Source of the DNA: CAYQVO01 sp964421085
GTDB lineage: Bacteria > Bdellovibrionota_C > UBA2361 > CAYQVO01
Direction of reading: 5' to 3'
Length of the DNA stretch: 43,722 nt
NCBI GenBank assembly: GCA_964421085.1
Contig: CAYQVO010000032.1
Location: 1 to 43,722 of the forward strand
The translations under genes and the position numbers were made by a program. Every line of letters starts with the position of its first letter. The first letter of the stretch is position 1. Of the stretch, positions 1-8,526 are shown one piece after another. The notes under the pieces were generated by a model. The model was not told the DNA's origin and ran no database searches. It was given only the letters and a program-made list of their open reading frames with translations.

Positions 1-1
1 C

Positions 2-967
2 CTTGCTTCGCTCGGGTGGCTTGCCGTTCATCAGCCCGCCCTTTTGAAGCAGCCGGGCCTTCAGGCATCCACAATCCACGATTATCTTGTCTCCCTCATG
101 TGCGGACTCGGCTGTGCAGTAACCGACCCGAGCGACGGCGCAAGCTGGGGGCTTTTTGATATCAGGACCGGGTCCTGGGAGATGTCGAAAATCGAGGCAG
201 TCGGAGTGCCTGATAGAATTCTCCCGAAAATCCTGCCCATGGGCAGCGCAGCCGGGCTTCTCTCGTCGACATTCGCCTCAAAATGGGGGCTCCGGGAAGG
301 AATACCCGTTGGAGCGGCGCTGGGAGATAACCAGGCATCGCTTTTCGCCTCCCTTTCGAAACCCGACTCTCAGGTGTCTGTTACGATAGGAACTGGAGCG
401 CAGATATCAGTCGTCGTCCGCGATCTTCCCCCGGCCCTTCCTTCTCCCGGCAGTTCTTACGAGTACAGGCCGTACGTGGACAACACTTTCGCGGTTGTTG
501 CCGCCTCGCTTTCTGGGGGGAGTCCAGCCGCTCTTCTTGCCATCCTTTTCCAGGAAATGACGGCGATGCTCGGGTTTGAAAAGCCTCATATAGATAAGGT
601 ATATGATGCGCTGCACAGGGAAGGGATGAAGCGCATCGATTCCACCCTTCAAGCTTGTCCAAGCATAAGAGGGGAACGGCATGACCCCTCTCTTCGGGGA
701 AGCATAACAGGCATCTCCGCTGATAACTTTACCCCTGGCGACCTTAGCGCGGCAGTCTGCAGGGGAATAGTTTCAAACCTCTGCGCGATGCTTCCCGCCG
801 AATGTCTCAGGGACAGGCGGGAGGTGGTGGGGAGCGGAAACGCAATAAGGCGGTCTCCTCTCATCCGGCAGCTTATTGAAAACACGCTTGGTCTGCCGTT
901 GGTTCTTACGGAGGGAAAGGAGGAGGCTGCCACAGGCGCTGCACTTCTTGCGGCCAGGCTCATGTAG
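2..967 (+). CDS. FGGY-family carbohydrate kinase, sedoheptulokinase-like (5' truncated)
   Basis: This is the C-terminal ~320 residues of an FGGY-family sugar kinase; the frame is open from the first base, so the start lies outside the window. FGGY kinases phosphorylate sugars with ATP in the cytoplasm. The visible part carries the second ATPase lobe: a G-D-N-Q-A-S motif following G-V-A-L-type residues, then the phosphate-binding I-G-T-G-A-Q near the middle, and near the end a G-S-G-N-A turn followed by E-E-A-A-T-G-A-A, typical of the family's C-terminal helix. The G-D-N-Q-A-S version and the preceding L-P-x-I-L-P-x-G-S-x-A-G resemble sedoheptulokinase (SHPK), which makes sedoheptulose 7-phosphate. 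That substrate is inference; another heptose or pentose is possible. The next gene encodes a HAD phosphatase, compatible with sugar-phosphate metabolism. Confidence 0.82.
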   Translation, partial: LASLGWLAVHQPALLKQPGLQASTIHDYLVSLMCGLGCAVTDPSDGASWGLFDIRTGSWEMSKIEAVGVPDRILPKILPMGSAAGLLSSTFASKWGLREGIPVGAALGDNQASLFASLSKPDSQVSVTIGTGAQISVVVRDLPPALPSPGSSYEYRPYVDNTFAVVAASLSGGSPAALLAILFQEMTAMLGFEKPHIDKVYDALHREGMKRIDSTLQACPSIRGERHDPSLRGSITGISADNFTPGDLSAAVCRGIVSNLCAMLPAECLRDRREVVGSGNAIRRSPLIRQLIENTLGLPLVLTEGKEEAATGAALLAARLM

Positions 968-1079
968 TTTTTTTTTTGATTTCAGGCCTTCCTGCGCGTT
1001 ATCAGATGCAACGGAACGGCGGGGTTTCACCATAATTGTTAATAGAACCGAAATAGCAGTCGGTTGCAGAGGAATATAA

Positions 1080-2699
1080 GTGGCAAAGGTTTCAGGCGAC
1101 GTAAAACCAGCGGACGTCAAGGATGCTCTTGAGGAAGGGGAAGGCCTTCTTGAGCTTAAGTTACCCGGTGTCCCTGGGGGCGTGGTCAACATCCATCTGC
1201 CTGAACGACAGCAGGAAAAGCGTGTCGAGGCGAGGTTCTGGGACTTTGATCGAACGATAGTCGATCTGGAAAAGGGGTACCGCGCCTGGATCTGGCTTGC
1301 GATATGCCAGGTTCTCAAGCGTTCTCCTTCCACCCTGAAGGAGAATCTCCCGGAATCTGATATCACGAGAGAAGAGGCCTGGGGGGAGATATTCAGGCTC
1401 GCGTTCGGGCTTCCCACGGACAAGACTAACGAAACGGTCGTGGAACTCCTTGCACATAAGGGCGATAAACCGTTCAACGTAATCGCAGCAGGCAATAAAG
1501 AATTTTCTATAGAGAGCTTGTCGCCGGAAATTCAGAAAGAATACAGAAGACTGCGTAATGCTTACGAAAATTTCGTAATTGAACATGAGGACACCGACAT
1601 TGATTCGGCGGATCTGGTCGCTCAAATAAGACATGAATCGATGATAATGTTTCTTGCTGTCACGGGAGAAGAGACAGGATTACTCAAACCAGTTGATCGC
1701 ACAGCGTCCGCTCATGGGCGCAGCATATGGGAAGCGGCAGCAGAGGCTGTGGGAATAATGAGACTCAGCGGGGGTGCTCCAATGCTCTGGGCTCAACCAG
1801 GTGAGAGACCGACGGAGACTTTCAAGAGAATGCTCGCAGTCAATCTGGAAGGTCTCGACTATATGAGCGATCTGCGCTTCGCACTTCTCCCGGGAGTACC
1901 TGAGCTGCTTCGGGATTCGAGGGAGAGGAATATCGCGCAAGGCATAGCATCCTCGAGCGATCGAATCATCGTAGAGACGGTTCTTTCGTGTCTGAAACTC
2001 CATCTTGGTGGGTACGAGGAGCTTTTTGACGCTGTAATAGGGTGCAGATGCGTACCGCCGGCAAACCGGAAGCCGAGCGGGTATCCCTACCTTGCGCTTT
2101 TTGACGAGATCAACAGGGCGCGAAGCAGTTCAGGCCTTCCGCCGATAACCCCGGGTGGAGCGGTCGTTTTTGAAGACAACGCAACCGGCACCGTTGCTGC
2201 AGGACTTTCCGGCCTCGGCAACGTCGTTGTCGTTCCCTCCGGAAATGATGGACACTCCTTCGCTGAAAATACAGCTGACTGTTTGAATTCCTTACGCACA
2301 AAACTGCAGAAATTGAAACTCGATGATGTATCAGCCACAGGCAGAGAGGTGCTTATTGGCGGCTTTTCCCGGATCGCGGTCATCAGTGCCGGTTGTGAGC
2401 AGGGTCGAATGCAGGCAACGGCGCTTAAGGATTTCCTTGAATTCTTTGAAGATTGCGGACCGTTCTATGTAGCGCGGTTCGAATATTCAACGGACGGCGC
2501 TGAAATGAACGGCATTGTTGATCAAATCGTGAAATGGAAACCGGACTGTATTGTAGTGTTCCCTGAGGGCCCTCACGATGTCCGCAGCAAAATTGAGCAG
2601 GCGGGATTCGATCCGAGAAGAATTCTGACGCATTCTCAGGAGCGTCTTCGCACCGTTGATTTCACAATCCTGCCCTCTCACGAGCGGTATTCCCCCTGA
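1080..2699 (+). CDS. HAD-superfamily hydrolase with large insert and extra C-terminal domain
   Basis: A 539-aa protein beginning at GTG with AGAGGAA 5 bases upstream. The HAD phosphatase signatures are all visible: motif I D-F-D-R-T at residues 55-59, motif II in A-S-S-S-D-R near 280, the motif III lysine in N-R-K-P-S-G near 322, and motif IV V-F-E-D-N-A-T-G-T-V-A-A near 360, which resembles the beta-phosphoglucomutase/phosphatase subgroup. Some 200 residues separate motifs I and II, far more than a usual cap. After residue ~420 there is an additional alpha/beta segment (I-A-V-I-S-A-G-C-E-Q-G-R-M onward) that is not part of a normal HAD core. An N-terminal 50-residue extension precedes motif I. 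It lies 112 bases after the sugar kinase and may act on a related sugar phosphate, but the substrate is unknown. Confidence 0.7.
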   Translation: MAKVSGDVKPADVKDALEEGEGLLELKLPGVPGGVVNIHLPERQQEKRVEARFWDFDRTIVDLEKGYRAWIWLAICQVLKRSPSTLKENLPESDITREEAWGEIFRLAFGLPTDKTNETVVELLAHKGDKPFNVIAAGNKEFSIESLSPEIQKEYRRLRNAYENFVIEHEDTDIDSADLVAQIRHESMIMFLAVTGEETGLLKPVDRTASAHGRSIWEAAAEAVGIMRLSGGAPMLWAQPGERPTETFKRMLAVNLEGLDYMSDLRFALLPGVPELLRDSRERNIAQGIASSSDRIIVETVLSCLKLHLGGYEELFDAVIGCRCVPPANRKPSGYPYLALFDEINRARSSSGLPPITPGGAVVFEDNATGTVAAGLSGLGNVVVVPSGNDGHSFAENTADCLNSLRTKLQKLKLDDVSATGREVLIGGFSRIAVISAGCEQGRMQATALKDFLEFFEDCGPFYVARFEYSTDGAEMNGIVDQIVKWKPDCIVVFPEGPHDVRSKIEQAGFDPRRILTHSQERLRTVDFTILPSHERYSP

Positions 2700-2785
2700 T
2701 CGGGCGGCAGTTTTTTTGATACTTTCGCTTCAATAAGAGATGGAGAGTATGTTACACTCCGCTCCATAGAGAACTTATTGTCTCA

Positions 2786-2805
2786 GCACCAGTATGATCT
2801 GGTGC
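2786..2805 (+). promoter_or_regulatory. leader hairpin directly before the ribosome-binding site of the 160-aa gene
   Basis: A perfect 7-bp stem (GCACCAG / CTGGTGC) with a 6-base loop ends five bases before a long purine run AGGAGGGGGG that forms a very strong Shine-Dalgarno site for the ATG at 2822. The hairpin could be a translation-control element or an operator. There is no poly-T after it, so it is not a standard terminator. Confidence 0.35.
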
Positions 2806-2821
2806 AAAAGGAGGGGGGGAA

Positions 2822-3304
2822 ATGGGCGACCCACGGCTTGTTGCTCAAACCGGCGATCACGCGCCGCACAATCTCGAGCTCGGCGGAGCGAGCTTTCGTC
2901 CGGGAGATCGAATCCGGGTAGTTCACCAAAAGAAGGCGCAAACGGTAATAACCGGATTAGCCATCTGGTCGACGAGGCAGGGCGGTAAGCCTGTTGTCGG
3001 AGTATATTCCTACGATCCTCGCAGAGGAGCGCGAATTCAAGAATATTCGGGAAGAGAAAAAAAACCCGTCACGGTTGAAGTTCTAACTGCCGCGGATGAA
3101 ATGCTTCGGAAATACGGTTACACCAGAGGAGAGATCTTCCCGGGTCAGTACGACCCCCGGGGAGATGTAACCGGAAATCTTCGTGTCGTCGGAATCGTCA
3201 TAAAGAAAAAGGATGCAGTCACTGTTCTCTGCATAGACGAAGCCGGGATGTATTTTGAGCAGCCTGTCCCTGAAGCAAGACAGAGGAGGCGCGCTGAGCA
3301 TTAA
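2822..3304 (+). CDS. hypothetical protein, 160 aa
   Basis: I do not recognise this protein. It is soluble and basic, without a signal peptide or membrane segment. Residues 25-75 (starting F-R-P-G-D-R-I-R-V-V) and 115-150 look like two beta-rich stretches, which could form a small beta-barrel, and the C-terminus ends in a run of arginines. Translation should be efficient, since an AGGAGGGGGG Shine-Dalgarno precedes the ATG closely and a hairpin lies just upstream. It stands between the HAD hydrolase and a small membrane protein, with more than 110 bases on both sides, so it is probably transcribed on its own. The good start signal and intact length argue for a real gene; the function is unknown. 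Confidence 0.6.
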   Translation: MGDPRLVAQTGDHAPHNLELGGASFRPGDRIRVVHQKKAQTVITGLAIWSTRQGGKPVVGVYSYDPRRGARIQEYSGREKKPVTVEVLTAADEMLRKYGYTRGEIFPGQYDPRGDVTGNLRVVGIVIKKKDAVTVLCIDEAGMYFEQPVPEARQRRRAEH

Positions 3305-3485
3305 AACCTCAAAAGGAAACGGGGAAGCCTTCCCGGCCGCATCTGAAACAGCCCGTCAGGAATAGTCTGAACATCGTGCTGACGTCTTCCGCGAAGGTTT
3401 AACCTTAAGGATGATTCGGATCACAGCCACAGAGTGCCCTTCAGAAGAACATGCACTTGGTCCTTTTTGATTTGGAGCAGGAACC

Positions 3486-3752
3486 ATGGAACTTTTGTGG
3501 ACTATAATAGCTGGATTTGTGATCGGACTGCCTGCTCGATTTCTCATGCCGGGGCGCGATCCTGCAGGTTTCATTCTCACTGTAGTCATTGGAATTGCAG
3601 GAGCTTTCACAGGCGCGTATGCCGGCAGGGCGATGAACCTCTATGGTCCGAATGAAGCCGCAGGATTTGCAGCCTCGGTTCTCGGCGCCATGCTCCTGCT
3701 GTTTCTTTACAGCATCTTCTTCGCGAGAAGGGATATTACAACAGAGACCTGA
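3486..3752 (+). CDS. GlsB/YeaQ/YmgE-family (transglycosylase-associated) small membrane protein
   Basis: An 88-aa, three-segment inner-membrane protein of the YeaQ/GlsB family (older name: transglycosylase-associated protein). Family features are visible: an N-terminal hydrophobic helix (L-L-W-T-I-I-A-G-F-V-I-G), then A-R-F-L-M-P-G-R-D-P-A-G-F, which fits the family's 'R-x-x-x-P-G-x-D-P-x-G' loop, a second hydrophobic helix with I-G-I-A-G-A-F-T-G, and a third C-terminal helix. Length matches the usual 80-90 residues. Members are often stress-induced, but their biochemical role is not known. The ATG is preceded by GGAGCAGGAACC. It is convergent with lysC; a hairpin lies between the two stop codons. 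Confidence 0.85.
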   Translation: MELLWTIIAGFVIGLPARFLMPGRDPAGFILTVVIGIAGAFTGAYAGRAMNLYGPNEAAGFAASVLGAMLLLFLYSIFFARRDITTET

Positions 3753-3801
3753 GAAAATGCACAGGACGAATTGAAGGGGCGCATACCACGCTAAGGGGAA
3801 G

Positions 3802-3824
3802 CAGGGCGACAACAGCCCGCCCTG
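3802..3824. terminator. stem-loop between convergent genes
   Basis: A 7-bp stem CAGGGCG / CGCCCTG with a 9-base loop lies between the stop codons of the YeaQ-like gene (+) and lysC (-). No T-tract follows on either strand, so an intrinsic terminator is only a possibility. Confidence 0.35.
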
Positions 3825-3836
3825 AGCTTTCCGCTG

Positions 3837-5081
3837 CTATGAAATCTCCTCCGATATCTCCGGGTTATCGGCCAGGAACTCGTCATGAAGAGCACGGACA
3901 GCGACCTCACAGTATTTCCGGGGAATCACGACGGAAATTTTTATCTCGGACGTGGAGATCATGAAAACGTCGATTCCCTCCGCAGCCAGAGAGCTGAACA
4001 CTCGGGACGCGATACCGGCATGATAGCGCATACCGATTCCGACAATGGAAACCTTTGCAATATCGGGATCTACCGTCACATCGTCAGCCCCAAGTTCCTC
4101 GACACAGTACTGAACTATTTCTCCTGCCCTGGTCCCGTACTCATCCGTGACAGTGAAGCTCAGGTCTACCTTTCCTTCCTGGGGACCTGTCTGTGTGATT
4201 GTGTCTATAAAGATTCCGGCCTCGGCGAGCTTGCGGAAAATCTGGTTGAGAGAGTCGATACTGCTCATGAGATTTTTCACCGAGATCCTGGTCTCATCGG
4301 TTCTGTAAGTGATTCCAGCAACAACCGGCTTTTCCATTAACTCCTCCTCCTTGACGATCCATGTTCCAACCGTCGGATTGAATGTTGAAAGCACGACCAG
4401 CGGCACCTTGTAGCACATCGCGAAGAATACCGCCCGGTGGTGAATGACTTTTGCGCCGAGGCTTGCGAGCTCGAGCATTTCCTCGTGGCTCATCTGCTCG
4501 AGACGTCTTGCGTTCCTGCAGATCCGGGGATCGGCCGAATATACCCCTTCGACGTCGGTGTAAATGTAGCAGGCCTTCGCTTTGACTGCTGCAGCTGCCG
4601 CAACTCCCGTGATATCGGAACCGCCGCGGCCAAGTGTCGTGATATTGCCGTCATCAGTAATGCCCTGAAACCCCGCGACCACCGGAACTTTGCCCTGGGC
4701 AAGAAGAGATTTGAGCTTTCGGGCGTCGATTCCGAGTATATGTGCGTTGTTGTGATGATCGTCGGTTTTTATTTTTATCTGGCCGGCGGTAAGACTTTGA
4801 GCCGCTACCCCCCTTTCCATGAGCGCCATTGACAGCAGCGCGATTGAAACCTGCTCTCCCGTGGCAAGCAGCATGTCAAGTTCTCTTGGAACTGAGACTG
4901 ACGCGGTTTCCTTTGCCATCTTGATGAGCTTGTTTGTTTCCCCGGCCATGGCTGAAACTACGACGATAACTCCTGTCCCGGGGTTCGCTTCCTTGAATTC
5001 GGCAACGATGCGCGCAACATTGCGGATGCGGTCAAGGTCGCCTACTGAAGTCCCCCCGAATTTTTTCACTACGACATTCAT
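3837..5081 (-). CDS. lysC: aspartate kinase (monofunctional)
   Basis: A 414-aa aspartokinase, which phosphorylates L-aspartate to start the lysine/threonine/methionine pathway. The N-terminal kinase domain opens with K-K-F-G-G-T-S-V-G-D (residues 6-15), contains T-L-G-R-G-G-S-D-I-T for nucleotide/substrate binding and Y-T-D-V-E-G-V-Y-S-A-D-P-R. Two C-terminal ACT domains follow from about residue 265 (V-S-V-K-N-L-M-S-S and K-V-S-I-V-G-I-G-M), so feedback inhibition by lysine or threonine is expected. Length is that of the usual ~410-aa monofunctional class. The ATG overlaps the tsaE stop by four bases (ATGA), making lysC the last gene of the ftsH-to-lysC operon. A second aspartokinase exists in this window as part of ThrA. 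Confidence 0.95.
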   Translation of the reverse strand: MNVVVKKFGGTSVGDLDRIRNVARIVAEFKEANPGTGVIVVVSAMAGETNKLIKMAKETASVSVPRELDMLLATGEQVSIALLSMALMERGVAAQSLTAGQIKIKTDDHHNNAHILGIDARKLKSLLAQGKVPVVAGFQGITDDGNITTLGRGGSDITGVAAAAAVKAKACYIYTDVEGVYSADPRICRNARRLEQMSHEEMLELASLGAKVIHHRAVFFAMCYKVPLVVLSTFNPTVGTWIVKEEELMEKPVVAGITYRTDETRISVKNLMSSIDSLNQIFRKLAEAGIFIDTITQTGPQEGKVDLSFTVTDEYGTRAGEIVQYCVEELGADDVTVDPDIAKVSIVGIGMRYHAGIASRVFSSLAAEGIDVFMISTSEIKISVVIPRKYCEVAVRALHDEFLADNPEISEEIS

Positions 5082-5563
5082 CGTGCCTGTCTCTTTTGCG
5101 TGCCGCCGGGGATATACCCGTCAATTTCCAGGTCGTTCCTGCAGGAAATATCCACAACCCGCGTTTCGTTTTGAGAATCCATGTTTTTAAATTGAATTGC
5201 AATATTTATGTCCAACATTGCTTCGAGCCTGGGAAACTTGTCCGCCCACTCTATGATCCTCAGAACATCCGGGGGCTGAACTTCCCACAGTTCTTCCGGC
5301 ACCGAGTTTAACCTGTACAGATCCCAGTGCTCGATAATCCGCCTGCCCTCTGCTTCATATTCATGAAGGAGGGGAAACGTCGGTGAAGAGACCGGAGTTC
5401 TGCTGCCCAGATGCCGGGCGACATGGCGCACGAAAGTCGTCTTTCCCGCCCCCAGAGGGCCGGCAAGCCCTATCGACAGGCCGAACAAAGGAGCGCGGGA
5501 AATCTTTTCCGCGAATTCCGAAAGGGCTATCTCGGAGGCGATGTCAAGAGAAGGATATTTCAC
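5078..5563 (-). CDS. tsaE: tRNA threonylcarbamoyladenosine biosynthesis ATPase TsaE
   Basis: A 161-aa P-loop ATPase that works with TsaB and TsaD to attach threonylcarbamoyl to A37 of ANN-decoding tRNAs. The Walker A motif G-P-L-G-A-G-K-T is at residues 35-42, followed by the family signature S-S-P-T-F-P-L-L-H-E-Y and H-W-D-L-Y-R-L, and by a Walker-B-like R-I-I-E-W-A-D. Length is typical. The start is GTG with AAGGA four bases upstream; it lies 20 bases inside the 3' end of nnr, and the stop overlaps lysC, indicating translational coupling within the operon. Confidence 0.93.
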   Translation of the reverse strand: MKYPSLDIASEIALSEFAEKISRAPLFGLSIGLAGPLGAGKTTFVRHVARHLGSRTPVSSPTFPLLHEYEAEGRRIIEHWDLYRLNSVPEELWEVQPPDVLRIIEWADKFPRLEAMLDINIAIQFKNMDSQNETRVVDISCRNDLEIDGYIPGGTQKRQAR

Positions 5564-7128
5564 TGCATCCTTTTTCCAGAAGCTTCGACGCAGCCTCTGC
5601 CGCGATGTCCGAGGCGGCGACAGGCCCGTTCATCCGGGCATGGGCGCTGTCCCCGGCATTCCCGTGCACATAAACGCCGAGCATCGCGGCGGCAGGGGGA
5701 GCAAGGCCCTGCGCCATTAGAGATGCTGTAATCCCGGCAAGCACATCGCCGCTTCCTGCTGTCGCCATGTAGGGATTGCCGGTCGGATTTACAGACGCCC
5801 CCGCTTCGCTGTAAACGATCGAATATGCGCCCTTCAGAACCACGGCCGCTGCGCCTGTGCGGATGAAAAGCTCCCGCGCGCAGGAGTACCTGTCGGCCTG
5901 AACGTCCCGTGCCGGAATATTGAGAAGTCTCGATGCTTCGCCCGGGTGCGGAGTAAGGACAGCAGAAGAAAGATCAAGATCCCGAATTCTTCCGAAGTCC
6001 TCAGCCAGATGAGTGAGACTATCGGCGTCAATCACAACGGGTTTTCCGGAATGAGAAATCCTCGAAAGAAACGCCCACGTGAAGTCTCTTGTTTTCGTGG
6101 AAAGACCAAGTCCCGGGCCCAGTATGAAGACAAGAGACTTCACGTGGGCGCTTCGGATCATAGCGCACGGTGGAGACGTCCTTCAAAATCAGTTCGAGCG
6201 GCGTCGCAGCGGCTGATGCTTTCTCGAGCTGGGCGACCACAACTAGTCCGCTTCCGCAGCGAAGCGCAGACCAGGCCGAGAGGAGAGGAGCTCCCGGCAT
6301 ATCAGCCGATCCACCCGTCACCAGAACTCTTCCGAAGTCTCCCTTGTGCGCGTCCTGTTCCCGTGGTTCAAGGCACGGAATATTGCGTTCAGTCAGGAGT
6401 ACCGATTCACAGTCGCCGCCGCAGTCGATGCCGATTGGTTCCACGAATATCCCGCCGCAGACTCCCCTTCCCGGATACTGCACGCATCCCCGCTTTATCC
6501 GCTCTATTGCGATCGTGTAGTCGGCTTTGAAATGAGGTTCATAAACTGCGCCTGAATCAGCATCGAGACCAGTGGGCACATCAACCGAGACACGGGCATA
6601 TGCCGGCCGCTCCTCGAGAATCTCATTCAGGCACTCAATCATCGCCCCGGCTCCCCCCCGGGGGGCGGATGTCTGACCAGTGCCGAGCACAGCATCTACC
6701 ACTACCGCTTCCTCTCGAGGGAGACTGCCCATGATTTGTGCAAGTCCGGCTTTTCCATTTTCATCTTTGCTGGTGAAGATATTCAGCGGCAGACCCTTTG
6801 TCCGGTACCTGTCACGTTCCCGGGAGAGATCTTCGGAGTAACGTTCAGATTCGACGAGCACAGCGTTTATACGGCGGTATCCGGCGCCTGCCATTTTGAG
6901 CGCGGCAACGAGACCGTCTCCCCCGTTGTTGCCAGGTCCGCAGAAAAACACCATGGGACGCTTCCGGTCCGGAAAAAGCGCTTTCAGCCGCAATGCGACT
7001 GCCGAACCTGCGCGCTCCATCAGAAGACTGGAAGGCGTTCCGGCATCAATCGTGGCCCTGTCGAAGGCACGCATTTCCGCAGAGGAAGGAAGTTTTTCGA
7101 TCCCGTCAATAGATGGAAGTCTAATCAT
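5544..7128 (-). pseudogene. nnr: bifunctional NAD(P)HX epimerase/dehydratase (Nnr/YjeF) split by a frameshift
   Basis: The two frames together encode a normal ~520-aa NAD(P)H-hydrate repair enzyme. The first frame (to about 6180) carries the YjeF_N epimerase domain with A-E-M-R-A-F-D, F-F-C-G-P-G-N-N-G-G-D-G and then the start of the dehydratase domain (G-S-A-D-M-P-G-A-P-L-L-S-A, R-C-G-S-G-L-V). The second frame continues the dehydratase with L-G-P-G-L-G, V-V-I-D-A-D-S-L, T-P-H-P-G-E-A and A-G-S-G-D-V-L-A-G. The frame change of +1 must lie between about 6112 and 6182, beside a 21-bp perfect inverted repeat inside the gene. Spacing of the conserved motifs is normal, so only about one base is wrong: a mutation, a programmed shift or a sequencing error. 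ATG 7128 was preferred over TTG 7161, which has no good ribosome site. It is otherwise intact and embedded in the operon. Confidence 0.85.
6072..6150. repeat. quasi-palindrome with 21-bp perfect arms inside nnr
   Basis: The arm at 6072-6092 and the arm at 6130-6150 are perfect inverted copies over 21 bases, separated by 37 bases; beyond a single mismatch at each side three more bases pair. Both arms lie in the coding sequence of the dehydratase domain, on either side of its G-P-G-L-G motif, next to the frameshift. Such structure is unusual inside a conserved enzyme gene. Confidence 0.9.
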
Positions 7129-7164
7129 TTCACCGATCGGATGAAAAAGCGTAAGCGTCAACGT

Positions 7165-8526
7165 TCAAACGTCAAGTTCCTTCACGATAACCTCCGCAAT
7201 CTCTGAAGCGGTCTGCTGACAGAGGGCGGCATCTTCACATTCAACCAGCACTCGCACCTTATTCTCAGTGCCTGAATATCTCACAAGAATTCTCCCGCGG
7301 CTTCCCAGTCTCTCTTCCTGTTTCCGGATCTCTTTCCGGACAGGTTCCACCGATTCAAGAGGAGGCTTTTTCGCCACGGCGACATTTATCAGCTTTTGGG
7401 GAAAACGCACGAACCCGGACATCAGTTCCGAAAGGCTCCGCCCCCTTCTCAGCATCACTGCAAGCACATTGAGCGCAGTCAAAATCCCGTCACCGCTCGT
7501 GCTCAAATCGTGAAATATAACGTGGCCTGACTGCTCGCCTCCAAGCGGGGCGTTTCTCCGGCGCATTTCTTCGAGCACATACCGGTCTCCCACTGCGGTG
7601 CGCACCACATCGATTCCGAACCGGGCCAGATATTTGTCCAGCCCCAGGTTCGACATGACCGTCGCTACGACCGTGTTGCCCCTGAGAAGTCCTCTTTCCT
7701 TCAAATCCACGGCGCAGACAGCCAGTATCGAATCCCCGTCCATGATGTTTCCTTTCTCATCGACGAAGATCGATCTGTCTCCATCACCGTCAAGGGCGAT
7801 ACCCAGGTTGAGACTTTGCTCTTTCACAACCTTTGCGATTACCTCCGGGTAAAGGCTCCCGAATCCCGCGTTGATATTTCTCCCGTTCGGACTGACTCCC
7901 CGGGACACCACATCGGCGCCGAGTTCCGTCAGCGTCTGGGGAGCAACGGAATATGTCGCGCCATGTGCACAGTCGACTCCGATGCGCAGCCCGTCCAGAG
8001 TCAGTTCTTTCGGGAAGCAGCTCTTGAGGAAAACAGTGTAACGGCCCACGGCATCGTCAATCCTCTGAGCTTTCCCGACAGCTGACGGTTCTGCCGACCT
8101 TGCATCGAGCGTGCCGGATTCCAGCAGTCCTTCAAGTTCATGTTCCGTGCTGTCGGGGAGTTTGTGGCCGTCGCGCCCGAATATCTTGATGCCGTTATCC
8201 TCGAAGGGGTTATGCGATGCCGAGATCATTATTCCAGCATCGGCCCTCATGCTCCAGGTGAGGTAAGCGACCCCGGGTGTCGGGACAGGGCCGCAGAGAA
8301 GAACATCGGCCCCCATACACGTAATTCCCGCGGCAAGCGATGTTTCGAGCATATAGCCGGAGAGCCGCGTATCCTTGCCGATAAGTATCCTGTGCCGCCC
8401 TTTCTTCTTCAGAAACACCGACGCCACACCCTTTCCTATGTTGACGACCGTCCCCGGATCAAGGGGCGCCACGGTGGCTATTCCCCGGACTCCGTCCGTC
8501 CCGAAGTATTTTCTCTCACCTGTCAT
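7165..8526 (-). CDS. glmM: phosphoglucosamine mutase
   Basis: A 453-aa member of the alpha-D-phosphohexomutase family, converting glucosamine 6-phosphate to glucosamine 1-phosphate for UDP-GlcNAc, hence peptidoglycan and LPS. The N-terminus has the GlmM signature K-Y-F-G-T-D-G-V-R-G; the phosphorylated serine is in I-S-A-S-H-N-P (Ser ~104), followed by F-x-D-N-G-I-K; the metal loop is D-G-D-G-D-R; the sugar-binding G-G-E-Q-S-G-H and C-terminal phosphate loop R-Y-S-G-T-E-N-K are present. Length matches the ~450-aa family. The ATG overlaps the ybbR stop by four bases, and nnr follows closely. The cdaA-ybbR-glmM cluster is widely conserved, and CdaA and GlmM are known to interact in Firmicutes. 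Confidence 0.96.
   Translation of the reverse strand: MTGERKYFGTDGVRGIATVAPLDPGTVVNIGKGVASVFLKKKGRHRILIGKDTRLSGYMLETSLAAGITCMGADVLLCGPVPTPGVAYLTWSMRADAGIMISASHNPFEDNGIKIFGRDGHKLPDSTEHELEGLLESGTLDARSAEPSAVGKAQRIDDAVGRYTVFLKSCFPKELTLDGLRIGVDCAHGATYSVAPQTLTELGADVVSRGVSPNGRNINAGFGSLYPEVIAKVVKEQSLNLGIALDGDGDRSIFVDEKGNIMDGDSILAVCAVDLKERGLLRGNTVVATVMSNLGLDKYLARFGIDVVRTAVGDRYVLEEMRRRNAPLGGEQSGHVIFHDLSTSGDGILTALNVLAVMLRRGRSLSELMSGFVRFPQKLINVAVAKKPPLESVEPVRKEIRKQEERLGSRGRILVRYSGTENKVRVLVECEDAALCQQTASEIAEVIVKELDV

Noticed and set aside
968..1079. T10 run after the sugar kinase as an intrinsic terminator
   Set aside because: No GC-rich stem precedes the T-run; the bases before it are the gene's own last codons.
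3411..3470. 19-codon frame (a possible leader peptide) before the YeaQ-like gene
   Set aside because: The AAGG is directly against the ATG, and there is no attenuator-like structure or codon run after it.
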